The notes: a model not told the origin generated them from the letters alone. Positions 25,709 through 33,857 are shown, numbered from the stretch's first letter. The stretch is 64,000 nucleotides of DNA from JAHJUB01 sp041653615 [NCBI: Candidatus Ratteibacteria bacterium] (GCA_041653615.1 JBAZEZ010000002.1:62001-126000); one strand, 5' to 3'. Numbers and translations: made by a program.

Positions 25709-26183
25709 AATGCCGGTTAAAAAGGTAGTATTTTGCCTGTTTCTCCAAAGGCAGAATTTCCAGAACATTATTGGTTAACCCCTTTTCCTTTGCCTGATAT
25801 TTATCATCCAAGGTCTTTATTCCGGCAACCGCCTTTTTTAATTCATTTCCCGACGTCCCTTTTTTAACCAATTCCGCAAGATTATCCAGCGCCTTGTCAC
25901 GCGCTTGGAAATATTCCTTGCGTCCGGCGTCCCTTGCTTGAATGGCCGGCGCCAATTTATTCGCCTCTTCGGTTGTCAAGTCAAGAAACTCAATCAACTT
26001 GTAGAAACGTACCGAGGCCATTCGGTCTCCGGCCTTTCCATCCTTTTGGGACATCATGCAATTCGGCATCATTCCCCGGGACCCGATTCCCGGTCCCTTC
26101 CCTTCCGTCTGACCCGGTGCGCTGTAAGCCATAATCGGCCAGAACGCAACGGCGCAGATTAGAAGCAATGTTATCTTCTTCAT
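25578..26183 (-). CDS. Spy/CpxP-like periplasmic protein
   Basis: A 201-residue exported protein: signal peptide MKKITLLLICAVAFWPIMAYSA, a Met/Gly/Cys stretch (RGMMPNCMMSQKDGKAGDRM), then a helical domain with LxLTxEEANKL (about 72) and LPLEKQAKYYLF (about 146), matching the two LTxxQ-like repeats of Spy/CpxP and CnrX-type metal sensors. The C-terminus is Met/Arg-rich. A strong AGGAGGTG site precedes it. It follows an ECF sigma and an anti-sigma gene, so it may be the periplasmic sensor or chaperone output of that system. Confidence 0.82.
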   Translation of the reverse strand: MKKITLLLICAVAFWPIMAYSAPGQTEGKGPGIGSRGMMPNCMMSQKDGKAGDRMASVRFYKLIEFLDLTTEEANKLAPAIQARDAGRKEYFQARDKALDNLAELVKKGTSGNELKKAVAGIKTLDDKYQAKEKGLTNNVLEILPLEKQAKYYLFNRHFTQEVRRGLYSMAEQRMKMNPQFREQMKERMNKKAKPGVQPPR

Positions 26184-26203
26184 TCGATATCACCTCCTCG
26201 GTA

Positions 26204-26234
26204 TGGATTCCCGCCTACTATCCGCGGGAATGAC
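26204..26234. repeat. TGGATTCCCGC...GCGGGAATGACA repeat, short form
   Basis: A 31-bp hairpin between the anti-sigma and Spy-like genes; short version of the element at 19805. Confidence 0.85.
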
Positions 26235-26246
26235 AACATGTTTAAT

Positions 26247-26732
26247 TTATATTTCATTCAAAATCTTGAAAAAGGTTTCCTGTTCTTCAACCGAAAGGTT
26301 TTCAATAAAATACTGATAATCCGTTGAATTCGGAAAGTTGACGTCAAAAAATTCACCCTCCGATACGCCGGCCAATAAATTAGCGCCGGAACTATTCGGA
26401 ACCGGAACAGATAAAGAAGCGTTACGGAATTTAATAATCCCGATTGTCAGAAGCAGGCAAACCGCAAGCGCGGCCGGAGCCAAAATTGTCCGCCGCAAAA
26501 CCGGGAATGCCATTTTCCTTTTTTCAGGCACGAACCGTTTGAATGCCGGTAGAACCGGAACCGGTTCCAAAGGCAGCGTGGAAAATAAATGCCTCACGTC
26601 CCGGTAATCTTCCAGTGCCTTCCGGCATCCGGCGCATTCTTCCAGGTGCGTTTGCAAAATATTTTCTTGTCTGGAAGTATTTTCACCCTCCAAACTTAAA
26701 ACTATCAATCGTTCAAACTCTTTACAATTCAT
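26247..26732 (-). CDS. Anti-sigma factor with zinc finger (zf-HC2 type)
   Basis: A 161-residue protein. MNCKEFERLIV with later HLEECAGCRKALEDY gives the H-x3-C-x2-C zinc-binding anti-sigma motif (about 29-36). One transmembrane helix follows (about 86-102, LAPAALAVCLLLTIGIIKF), then a short periplasmic tail. In this family the cytoplasmic part holds an ECF sigma factor until a signal releases it. It overlaps the sigma gene by 11 nt. Confidence 0.87.
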   Translation of the reverse strand: MNCKEFERLIVLSLEGENTSRQENILQTHLEECAGCRKALEDYRDVRHLFSTLPLEPVPVLPAFKRFVPEKRKMAFPVLRRTILAPAALAVCLLLTIGIIKFRNASLSVPVPNSSGANLLAGVSEGEFFDVNFPNSTDYQYFIENLSVEEQETFFKILNEI

Positions 26733-27243
26733 GGCTTGCCTTCATTTCCTTTCGTAAATTCTGCAAACCGAAAAAATAATGGGTACGGGCAGTGGCCGGC
26801 CTGCAGCCCAGCACCCGGGCAACCTCAATAAATGACAAATTTTCATAAAGCCGGAGGTGAACAACTGCCTTCTGCCTGGGCGGTAAAAAATCCAGTAACC
26901 GTTGGATGTCCGCTTCCTTTTCTTCCCGCTGAAAAATCTGAGCCGGATTTTCATCTTTTGACCTTATTGTTTCCGGTTTTTCCAATGTTTGCACCGGACG
27001 TTTCCGTTTTAACGCCCGAAAAGCGAAATTGAGCGCAATCCGGTAAATGTAAGTTGAAAAATTAGCTTCCCGCCGAAAACGACCTTGATGTTCATATGCC
27101 GCCAAAAAAGTTTCCTGGGTGATATCTTTTGCCTCTTCTTTATTACCGACTATTCTTAAAGCCAGTCGGTAAATACGTTCCTGATTTTCCCGCACAATGA
27201 TTTCAAAATCCGCTTCATTCATAAACATTAGATACCCGGCCAT
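26722..27243 (-). CDS. ECF RNA polymerase sigma factor (RpoE-like)
   Basis: A 173-residue sigma-70 family protein with region 2 (ERIYRLALRIVGNKEEAKDITQETFLAAY, about 22-50) and region 4 (LDFLPPRQKAVVHLRLYENLSFIEVARVLGCRPATARTHYFFGLQNLRKE, about 115-168). There is no region 1.1 or 3, so it is an extracytoplasmic function sigma. The first Met may be at 27243, 27228 or 27222; no Shine-Dalgarno settles it. A strong terminator just upstream isolates this sigma/anti-sigma/Spy operon from ilvE. Confidence 0.92.
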   Translation of the reverse strand: MAGYLMFMNEADFEIIVRENQERIYRLALRIVGNKEEAKDITQETFLAAYEHQGRFRREANFSTYIYRIALNFAFRALKRKRPVQTLEKPETIRSKDENPAQIFQREEKEADIQRLLDFLPPRQKAVVHLRLYENLSFIEVARVLGCRPATARTHYFFGLQNLRKEMKASHEL

Positions 27244-27261
27244 GGAAAAATGTTTAATTAA

Positions 27262-27305
27262 AAAATAAGGGCGGGGTATTCCAACGAATACACCGCCCTT
27301 ATTTT
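27262..27305 (-). terminator. Rho-independent terminator after ilvE
   Basis: A perfect 13-bp stem AAAATAAGGGCGG/CCGCCCTTATTTT with an inner GTATTC/GAATAC helix, followed on the minus strand by a T-rich run. It ends the ilvE transcript before the sigma factor gene; it is nearly symmetric. Confidence 0.85.
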
Positions 27306-27313
27306 AAGCATTT

Positions 27314-27367
27314 TGTAGGGGCGGGGTTACATCCCCGCCCGGGAGGGGACGCAGCCCCTCCCCTACA
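27314..27367. repeat. TGTAGGGG palindromic repeat
   Basis: TGTAGGGGCGGGGTTACATC at one end and GGGAGGGGACGCAGCCCCTC CCCTACA at the other. It directly abuts the ilvE stop codon. Confidence 0.9.
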
Positions 27368-28240
27368 TTAAATTAGCGTACCTTCCGATTTAGTAAGCCG
27401 ACGGAAAAGACTGATTAGTTTGCCGGTATACAAACCGGGCTTGCCGTCTGCGATACTGCGGCCGTCAATCTTGGTTATCGGCACTATCTCCGCGGCGGAA
27501 CCGGTTAAAAATACTTCATCGGCGTTAAAAAGGTCGTGCCGGGTAAAAGGAATCTCCCGACTTATAAGACCGGCTTTGGAAGCCAACCCCATCACCACGT
27601 CCCGGGTGATTCCTTCCAGGATGCCCAGGTAAAGAGGCGGCGTAACTAATTCCTTACCGCGCACCAGGAAAATATTATCGCCGGTACATTCCAGAACCAG
27701 GCCTTCCTCATTCAACATTAACGCTTCGGAAACTCCGGCGTTATTCCCTTCAATCTTGGCCATGATGTTATTCAAGTAGTTAAGAGATTTGACGGCCGGA
27801 CTCATCATTTCCACGCCGTTGCGCCGGGTTGGTACGGTAATGATGTCCATGCCTTTCCGGCATAATTCCTCAGGGTAAAGCTGAATCTTGTTGGTGATGA
27901 TGAAATATGTCGGCCGCGGACATTTACGCGGGTCAAGCCCAAGGTCACCCTTACCCCGGGTAACCACCACCCGGATGTAAGCATCACGGAGCTTATTGGC
28001 TTTAAGGGTCTCCAGGATTTTCCGGGTCATCTCCTCCGGAGTTATCCCTATCTGAAGTAATATAGTCTTGGCCGAACGATAGAGCCGTCGGATATGCTCT
28101 TCCAAGCGAAAAACACGACCGTTATAGGCCCGGATTCCCTCGAAAACACCATCACCGTAAAGGAGACCGTGGTCAAAGACCGAAACAACGGCCTTTTCTT
28201 CCGGAACCAGCTTTCCGTTCAAACAGATTAACAACCCCAT
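27368..28240 (-). CDS. ilvE: Branched-chain amino acid aminotransferase (class IV)
   Basis: A 290-residue PLP enzyme. HGLLYGDGVFEGIRAYNG (24-41), RGKGDLGLDPRKC, VKSLNYLNNIMAKIEG (the PLP lysine) and ECTGDNIFLVRG mark fold type IV. It most likely makes Val, Leu and Ile from their 2-oxoacids; D-amino acid aminotransferase is a close alternative. A GGAGGAGG site precedes the ATG. It has its own terminator downstream. Confidence 0.92.
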   Translation of the reverse strand: MGLLICLNGKLVPEEKAVVSVFDHGLLYGDGVFEGIRAYNGRVFRLEEHIRRLYRSAKTILLQIGITPEEMTRKILETLKANKLRDAYIRVVVTRGKGDLGLDPRKCPRPTYFIITNKIQLYPEELCRKGMDIITVPTRRNGVEMMSPAVKSLNYLNNIMAKIEGNNAGVSEALMLNEEGLVLECTGDNIFLVRGKELVTPPLYLGILEGITRDVVMGLASKAGLISREIPFTRHDLFNADEVFLTGSAAEIVPITKIDGRSIADGKPGLYTGKLISLFRRLTKSEGTLI

Positions 28241-28289
28241 TGTTTTTCCTCCTCCAAAAGTATTTCAATTATTTTTCATTATCAACGAA

Positions 28290-28452
28290 GGTGTCGGTTT
28301 AGCAAAACTTGCGAAGCGACAGTGTAAAATAAGCAAAATGAGGAGATGAGTGGCCGGGGCTCACTTGTGTTTAAGTGAGAACACGGCGAGTCTCGTCTCC
28401 GAATTGCGTAGATTTTACCTGGTGCGCAGCGTCGTTTTGCAAAACTGATACC
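28290..28452 (+). repeat. Structured 164-bp dispersed element, copy B
   Basis: Aligns over its full length with 58999-59162. Apical stem CTCACTT (28360-28366) pairs with AAGTGAG (28373-28379); middle stem GGAGATGAG (28342-28350) pairs with CTCGTCTCC (28392-28400). Its right half is translated, on the opposite strand, as the last 27 residues of LolD. Confidence 0.88.
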
Positions 28453-29132
28453 TGAGTATCTACTATCTTACCACTTTTCAAGCACACCGTACGAGCAGAC
28501 ATGGCTGCGGCGATATCCTGGTTGTGGGTTGCGATTATGAATCCGGTACCGCTCCGAACAATCATTTTCCGAAAAAGATTAAGGCATATTTCGGCGTTTT
28601 CCCGGTCAAGGTTTCCGGTTGGTTCGTCGGCGAAAACGAAACCCGGCCGGTTAATCAAGGCACGGCAGATAGCCACCCGCTGTTTCTCGCCGCCGGAGAG
28701 TTCGGATGGAAGAGCTTCGGTGCGGTCGCTCAGGCCTAATTCCGCCAGGAGATTTTTTGCTTCTTCCCGGGTTGTTTTAAAATCCCGGCCGCGTTTGCCG
28801 ATTAAAGAAGGCAGCAGCGTATTTTCCAGAATCGTAAATTCCGGCAGAAGGTTAAAAAATTGAAAAATGAAACCAAAGGAACGGTTGCGCAAAAATGACT
28901 TCTTCCGGTCGGAAAGAAAAGAAAGGAGTTCTCCGTCAAGCAAAACCTCGCCTTCGCTGGGGACTTCAAGTCCGGAAAGCAGATTCAAAAGAGTGGTCTT
29001 GCCCGACCCGGAAGGACCCAAAAGGACCACCGTTTCTCCTGATTGGAGTGTTAAATCAACCCCGTCAAGCGCAACCACCCGATTGTTGGCATCAGTAAAA
29101 ATCTTCGTTAAACCCCTGGCTGTTATTTCCAT
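28371..29132 (-). CDS. lolD: ABC transporter ATP-binding protein, LolD-like
   Basis: A 253-residue ATPase: Walker A GPSGSGKTT (about 38), Q-loop region FGFIFQFFNLLPEFT, signature LSGGEKQRVAICRAL and Walker B FVFADEPTGNLD. It belongs to the LolD/MacB group. Residues 1-226 match the usual length; the last 27 (from VSVLQND) are read from a dispersed structured element and are almost certainly foreign. With the permease upstream it should release lipoproteins from the inner membrane for transfer to the outer membrane. Confidence 0.9.
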   Translation of the reverse strand: MEITARGLTKIFTDANNRVVALDGVDLTLQSGETVVLLGPSGSGKTTLLNLLSGLEVPSEGEVLLDGELLSFLSDRKKSFLRNRSFGFIFQFFNLLPEFTILENTLLPSLIGKRGRDFKTTREEAKNLLAELGLSDRTEALPSELSGGEKQRVAICRALINRPGFVFADEPTGNLDRENAEICLNLFRKMIVRSGTGFIIATHNQDIAAAMSARTVCLKSGKIVDTQVSVLQNDAAHQVKSTQFGDETRRVLT

Positions 29133-29141
29133 AGTTTAAAG

Positions 29142-29171
29142 TATTCCCGCCTACCATCCGCGGGAATGACA
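29142..29171. repeat. ATTCCCGC...GCGGGAATGACA repeat, short form
   Basis: A 30-bp hairpin of the same family as 26204-26234, just upstream of lolD. Confidence 0.8.
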
Positions 29172-29178
29172 AAATTTT

Positions 29179-29267
29179 CGTAGGGGCGGGGTTACATCCC
29201 CGCCCGTGTTTTGACAGGCGGGACGCCGCCTGCCCTACTGTGGGAGGGGACACAGCCCCTCCCCTAC
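29179..29267. repeat. TGTAGGGG palindromic repeat, composite
   Basis: Same internal layout as 14600-14686 in reverse: GTAGGGGCGGGG, an ACAGGCGGGACGCCGCCTG hairpin, then CCCCTCCCCTACA. Lies between lolC and lolD. Confidence 0.9.
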
Positions 29268-29317
29268 ATTACTGCGCCAAGCAAGCTTGGCAAATACAGT
29301 AACGTAATACTTCTCAT

Positions 29318-29348
29318 CCAGCGTGTGTCGCAAAAGAGACAACCGAGC
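29318..29348 (+). repeat. Probable end fragment of the structured 164-bp element
   Basis: CAGCGTGTGTCGCAAAAGAG ACAACCGAGCG closely matches the gene-proximal end of copy A (minus strand of 7498-7527). The rest of the element is not present. Confidence 0.5.
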
Positions 29349-29350
29349 GC

Positions 29351-30577
29351 TTACTCCGAGCGCAGCGTAACTGCCGGCGCCACCCGGGCCGCTTCTCGAG
29401 CCGGAAAGATTGAGGCTGCGAGTGCAATGCCAAAAGAAACTACCGTAATCCAGATAATATCAAAAACTTGAACCTTAATCGGCAGATACGAGAGGTCGTA
29501 AACGTATCCCGGCAACTTTATCAATTGATAATGGTCTCCGATATAGGCCAGCGACAAACCGGTTGCCAGACCGATTCCTACGCCCCATAACGCGGTTAAA
29601 AAACCCATCCACAAGAAAATCGCCTGAATACCGCCCGCGCTCACACCCATAGACCGAAGAACTCCAATCTCCTTGCTCTTCCGCCAAACGGTAATCATCA
29701 GGCAGGTGGCGATGTTAAAACCAGCGACAAAAATTATCAAAATCAGAATAATCGCCATCGCGCGCCGTTCCAGCGCCAAAGCCGAAAAAAGAATCTCGTT
29801 TTTACTAATCCAGGATTCCACGCGAAAAGAAGGTCCTAATTCCCGGGCGACCTTCAGAGAGAAGTCTTTTGCTTTATAAATATCTTTTATCTTTATCCCT
29901 AGAGCTTCCGGTCGGACGCCGGTCGGGAAAAAACCCTGGCTCAGCGAAAGCGGAACAAACGCCATGGTAACATCAAAATGATAAAGCCCGGTCCGGAAAA
30001 TTCCGACTACCGGCAGGGTACGGGTCTTTACGCCGAATCCGGTAATTATTTCCAGTTGGTCCCCGATATCTACCCGCAAATTTTGAGCAAGTTCCGAACC
30101 AAGCACTAATCCTCCCCCCCACCCTACTTCACCCGTTTCCCCCTCACTCTTTCCCTCTCCCCCGAGGGGAGATGGATTTTTGGAATCAGAGATGAGGAAT
30201 TTTTGAAATCCGGTAACCGCGTCCTCTTTTTCCGGTTCAATCGCGCGCAGGAGACCGGCGGTCAGGAAACTCTTGGAACGAAAAATGGCCTGGGTTTCGG
30301 AAAACGGCGCCACGGCAACCACCTCCGGAAAAGAGTTAACCCGGCTTTCAACCTGAGAAAAATCAGAATCGGACGGAATTTGAATTTCCACCGGCGGAAA
30401 AACACCGATTATCTTTGTCTTCAGGTCCCGGTCAAACCCGTTCATTACGCCCAAAACCAGAATCAGGCTGGCCACACCCACCGCCACGCTGATAATCGCA
30501 AAAAGATTGGTCAGGAAAAGATAGCCGCCCCTGCCCCGACGGAAATAACGCCGCGCGATAAAAAATGGATAGTTCAT
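29351..30577 (-). CDS. lolC: Lipoprotein-releasing ABC permease, LolC/LolE family
   Basis: A 408-residue permease starting MNYPFFIARRYFRRGRGG, with a first helix at about 20-45, a large periplasmic MacB-like domain (about 50-260) and three helices near 270-395. LGVMNGFDRDLK after helix 1 is the LolC/E signature. Residues about 134-155 (NPSPLGGEGKSEGETGEVGWGG) are an in-frame CCCTCTCCCC repeat in the periplasmic domain, not part of the family. It precedes lolD on the same strand. Confidence 0.9.
   Translation of the reverse strand: MNYPFFIARRYFRRGRGGYLFLTNLFAIISVAVGVASLILVLGVMNGFDRDLKTKIIGVFPPVEIQIPSDSDFSQVESRVNSFPEVVAVAPFSETQAIFRSKSFLTAGLLRAIEPEKEDAVTGFQKFLISDSKNPSPLGGEGKSEGETGEVGWGGGLVLGSELAQNLRVDIGDQLEIITGFGVKTRTLPVVGIFRTGLYHFDVTMAFVPLSLSQGFFPTGVRPEALGIKIKDIYKAKDFSLKVARELGPSFRVESWISKNEILFSALALERRAMAIILILIIFVAGFNIATCLMITVWRKSKEIGVLRSMGVSAGGIQAIFLWMGFLTALWGVGIGLATGLSLAYIGDHYQLIKLPGYVYDLSYLPIKVQVFDIIWITVVSFGIALAASIFPAREAARVAPAVTLRSE
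30105..30172. repeat. CCCTCTCCCC-type repeat inside lolC, in frame
   Basis: Pattern CCCCCCCACCCTACTTCACC followed by CCCTCTCCCCCGAGGGGAGA, the same arms as the intergenic copies but translated. Confidence 0.82.
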
Positions 30578-30598
30578 TTACTTAGAAACTTCCTTTTG

Positions 30599-30714
30599 GG
30601 ACGCAGATGTACGCCGAAACTACAGGATAAGGATTAAAGATAATTATTAAAGTATTTCTAAAAAAACTTTAAAGTTATTCTTTAATCCGCGGTAATCTGC
30701 GAAAATCAGCGTCC
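30599..30714. repeat. GGACGCAGAT palindromic repeat, copy 2 of 4
   Basis: Ends GGACGCAGATGTACGC and GCGAAAATCAGCGTCC with AT-rich centre TTAAAGATAATTATTAAAG. It separates the divergent lolC and rpsO genes. Confidence 0.9.
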
Positions 30715-30747
30715 AATTAATTTATCTTGACTTTTATTATACAATAT

Positions 30748-30777
30748 TTGACATCGAAAAGGAAGATGGATTATAAT
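30748..30777 (+). promoter_or_regulatory. Putative consensus promoter of rpsO-pnp
   Basis: Perfect TTGACA (30748-30753) and perfect TATAAT (30772-30777), 18 bp apart. The -10 box lies between two possible rpsO start codons (30766 and 30787), so a transcript from here can only use the second and would be nearly leaderless. Confidence 0.65.
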
Positions 30778-30786
30778 ATCTGGCAA

Positions 30787-31053
30787 ATGCTAACCGCGGA
30801 AAAAAAAGCAGAAGCGATACAGGTTTTTCGCCGGACCCCAATTGATACCGGCAGCCCGGAAGTTCAGATTTCCCTCCTGACGGCCCGAATTAACCGTTTA
30901 GAGGAACACTTCCAGTCTCACCTGAAGGACCGCAATTCCCGTCGCGGATTACTCACTATGATTGGCCACCGCCGGCGTCTGCTGGATTACCTGAAAAAGG
31001 AAGAACCTTCCAAATACGGACTGGTCATCTCCAAGTTAGGCCTGCGAAAATAA
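30787..31053 (+). CDS. rpsO: 30S ribosomal protein S15
   Basis: An 88-residue protein: [60 protein letters not shown] and the end KLGLRK give the whole uS15 fold. S15 binds the 16S rRNA central domain early in 30S assembly. The family usually starts at this Met; an ATG at 30766 after AAAGGA would add seven residues (MDYNIWQ). The rpsO-pnp order is conserved in bacteria. No clear S15 autoregulatory fold was seen. Confidence 0.93.
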   Translation: MLTAEKKAEAIQVFRRTPIDTGSPEVQISLLTARINRLEEHFQSHLKDRNSRRGLLTMIGHRRRLLDYLKKEEPSKYGLVISKLGLRK

Positions 31054-31160
31054 TAAATTTCAAGTACGCGTACTTTGAACACCCCATAGGTACATTTCTA
31101 TTCTTGTGCCTTTGAGGACACCCGGGGTTATTCTCACGTCACCCCTAACCTAAGGAAAAA

Positions 31161-33374
31161 ATGAAGAAAGAAATTGAATTAGGAGGTCGTACGATTAGTT
31201 TTGATACCGACACGTTTGCCCAACAGGCCACCGCTTCGGTGATGGTCCGTTCCGGCGACACGATGGTGCTTACTTCAACCGTTTTCGGAAACGAACTGGC
31301 TACCCCGCGGGATTTTCTGCCGCTAACCGTAGAATACCGGGAACATATCTCGTCTTCCGGAAAAATTCCCGGCGGTTTCTTTAAACGGGAAGGCCGAAAC
31401 AGCGAAAAAGAAACGGTAACCTGCCGTCTGATTGACCGGTCAGTCCGGCCTCTTCTACCAAAAACATTTAATCGCGAAATCCAGGTTGTTTCTTTTGTCT
31501 ATTCTTTCGACCCGGAGGTAGACCCGGACATACTGGCAGTGTTGGGCGCTTCCGCCACCGTCGCCCTTTCTCCTTTTCCGGCCCAGGGACCGGTAGCCGC
31601 GGTTCGGGTAAGTCTGGTAGACGGTGTTTTTATCGTCAATCCGACTATCACCCAGACAACCGCCAGTGAACTGACGCTGGTTGTCTCCGCCGGAACAGAA
31701 TCATTGCTCATGTTAGAAGGAATAGGCAAAAACGTGCCGGAAGAAAAAGTTATGGAAGGCATTGCCCTGGGATTCAGCGAAGCCCAACGGGTGGCCGCTT
31801 TCATTAAAGAAAACTTCTCCGGACCAAAAACCGCTTTCCCGGAAGCGAAGCAAACCACCTGTGACGAAGCGGTCAAAGCCATCTTTGACGCTAAGTTCAA
31901 CCAGGTCAGCAACTACCCCGGTAAAAAAGAACGCAACGTCTTTTTTGACGAGATACACCAGGAAATATTAGCCGGATTTCCGGAAGCAGCTACGGACGGT
32001 GACCTCAAAAAAGAAATTAAAGGAGTTTTTGAAAAAGAACTTCGCGCCCGGGTACGCAAGCAGATTAACCAAACTAAAACCCGGCTGGACGGACGCAAGC
32101 CCAACGAGGTCCGAAAAATCACCTGCGACGTGGGTCTTCTTCCCCGAGTTCACGGCTCCGCTCTTTTTCACCGCGGAGAAACCCAGGCGCTTGCTTTAAT
32201 AACGCTGGGAACCTGGGGTGACGAACAGCGGATTGAAGGTCTCCTGGAAGAAAGCAAAAAACGTTTTCTTCTCCACTATAATTTCCCGTCCTTCAGTGTC
32301 GGCGAATGCCGGCCGATGCGCGGTCCGGGCCGGAGAGAAATCGGACACGGATTGCTGGCGGAGAAATCGCTGATTAACAACTTACCATCCGGAGACGAAT
32401 TTCCTTATACCATCCGAATAGTTTCCGATATTCTGGAATCACACGGTTCTTCTTCGATGGCCACTGTTTGCGCCGGTTCATTGGCTTTAATGGACGCGGG
32501 CGTCCCGATGAAAAACGCAATCGGCGGCGTAGCTTTGGGCTTGATTAAGGAGGGCGACGACTTTACAATCCTGACCGATATCGCCGGTGAAGAAGACCAT
32601 TTTGGCGACCTCGACCTGAAGATTGCCGGAACCATGGAAGGCATTACCGCGCTCCAGATGGACGTTAAAACCACTCAACTGTCCCTGGATATTCTACGCC
32701 AGGCTTTTCTGCAGAGCCGGGAAGGCCGAATCAAAATTCTGGAAGTGATGAACCAAACACTTTCCGCGCCCAGAACCACGCTTTCCGAACACGCGCCTAA
32801 GATTTCGCTCATTAAGATTCCGGTGGAAAAAATCGGAGCGGTTATCGGGCCGGGCGGCAAGAATATTCGTAAGATAATTGAGGAGACCGGCGCCGACGTT
32901 GAAATTAATGACGACGGCGGCGTTCAAATCATCTCCAAAGATGAAGAATCACGGTCAAAGGCCATTGCCATCATCAAGGGAATGACCGAGGAACCGACTA
33001 TCGGACAGGTTTATTCCAACGTAAAAGTAACCCGTATCCTGCCTTTTGGCGCTATGGTCGAGTACCTGCCGCGCCAGGAAGGACTGGTTCACGTTTCGGA
33101 ACTTGACCATCGTTACGTCGGCAGAGTGGAAGACGTCGTCAATATCGGAGACGTAATTAACGTTAAAATTGTCGGCGTAGACGAACAACACCGGGTAAAT
33201 TTAAGTCGGAAAGCCCTGTTGCCACCGCCACCGCCCGGAGAAGAAGGCAGCCGACCCGAAGGCAGTCGACCGTCATCCGGCAGCCGCGGCGATCATTCCG
33301 GGAGGTCTGGTTCCTCCGGCCGCCCGCAACCAAGATTAACACACCGTGCCCATCGTTCCGGTCCAAATAAATAA
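31161..33374 (+). CDS. pnp: Polyribonucleotide nucleotidyltransferase (PNPase)
   Basis: A 737-residue phosphorolytic 3'-5' exoribonuclease. Two RNase PH domains (about 10-140 with FLPLTVEYREH and FFKREGRNSEKE; about 305-460 with RVHGSALFHRGETQAL and SHGSSSMATVCAGSLALMDAG), a KH domain (about 550-610, VIGPGGKNIRKI) and an S1 domain (about 617-685). The tail is Pro/Gly/Ser/Arg-rich and disordered. Shine-Dalgarno AAGGAA precedes the ATG. The end overlaps dut by 29 nt. Confidence 0.96.
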   Translation: MKKEIELGGRTISFDTDTFAQQATASVMVRSGDTMVLTSTVFGNELATPRDFLPLTVEYREHISSSGKIPGGFFKREGRNSEKETVTCRLIDRSVRPLLPKTFNREIQVVSFVYSFDPEVDPDILAVLGASATVALSPFPAQGPVAAVRVSLVDGVFIVNPTITQTTASELTLVVSAGTESLLMLEGIGKNVPEEKVMEGIALGFSEAQRVAAFIKENFSGPKTAFPEAKQTTCDEAVKAIFDAKFNQVSNYPGKKERNVFFDEIHQEILAGFPEAATDGDLKKEIKGVFEKELRARVRKQINQTKTRLDGRKPNEVRKITCDVGLLPRVHGSALFHRGETQALALITLGTWGDEQRIEGLLEESKKRFLLHYNFPSFSVGECRPMRGPGRREIGHGLLAEKSLINNLPSGDEFPYTIRIVSDILESHGSSSMATVCAGSLALMDAGVPMKNAIGGVALGLIKEGDDFTILTDIAGEEDHFGDLDLKIAGTMEGITALQMDVKTTQLSLDILRQAFLQSREGRIKILEVMNQTLSAPRTTLSEHAPKISLIKIPVEKIGAVIGPGGKNIRKIIEETGADVEINDDGGVQIISKDEESRSKAIAIIKGMTEEPTIGQVYSNVKVTRILPFGAMVEYLPRQEGLVHVSELDHRYVGRVEDVVNIGDVINVKIVGVDEQHRVNLSRKALLPPPPPGEEGSRPEGSRPSSGSRGDHSGRSGSSGRPQPRLTHRAHRSGPNK

Positions 33375-33780
33375 GAAAAACGCCGATATCCAAACTCCGG
33401 TTTACCATCGTTCCGGAGATGCCGGCCTTGACCTGCGCGCCAGTGAATCCGTAACCCTGGCGCCGGGCCAACGTCATCCGGTAAAAACCGGTTTGCATTT
33501 TGCCATTCCGGATGGGGTGGTCGGTATCATCAAAGACCGCAGCGGGCTGGCGCTGAAATTCGGCCTTCATACCCTAGCCGGCGTAATTGACAGCAATTAC
33601 CGCGGTGAAATAATGGTTGTCCTGATAAACTTAGGTGAAGAAGAATATCAGGTCAATACCGGTGACCGGATTGCGCAACTAATTCTCCTGCCTTGTCTTC
33701 AAGCCGAACTTATCCCGGTATCGTCCCTTCCGGAAACAGAACGCAACGAAGCCGGGTTCGGCTCTTCCGGAAAAACATAA
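33346..33780 (+). CDS. dut: Deoxyuridine 5'-triphosphate nucleotidohydrolase
   Basis: A 144-residue trimeric dUTPase. Motif 1 GDAGLDLRA, motif 2 DRSGLALK, motif 3 GVIDSNYRGEI, motif 4 GDRIAQLIL and motif 5 RNEAGFGSSGKT are all visible, the last a little off the usual RGxxGFGSTG. It removes dUTP and makes dUMP for thymidylate synthesis. The start is a GTG within the end of pnp. Confidence 0.93.
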   Translation: MPIVPVQINKKNADIQTPVYHRSGDAGLDLRASESVTLAPGQRHPVKTGLHFAIPDGVVGIIKDRSGLALKFGLHTLAGVIDSNYRGEIMVVLINLGEEEYQVNTGDRIAQLILLPCLQAELIPVSSLPETERNEAGFGSSGKT

Positions 33781-33799
33781 ATAAAACGGTTTCGCTATC

Positions 33800-33857
33800 T
33801 GTAGTTGCCGAGCTTACTCGGCGCATTCAACAAAGCCAATCAAGGTTGGCGACTATC
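33800..33857. repeat. TGTAGTTGCC palindromic repeat, copy 2 of 3
   Basis: TGTAGTTGCCGAGCTTACTC at the left and AATCAAGGTTGGCGACTA at the right. Fills the dut-trpC gap. Confidence 0.85.

Noticed and set aside
31054-31160. Riboswitch or S15 autoregulatory element between rpsO and pnp
   Set aside because: Only a short AAGTACGCGTACTT palindrome and a possible weak hairpin were seen; no known motif could be matched.
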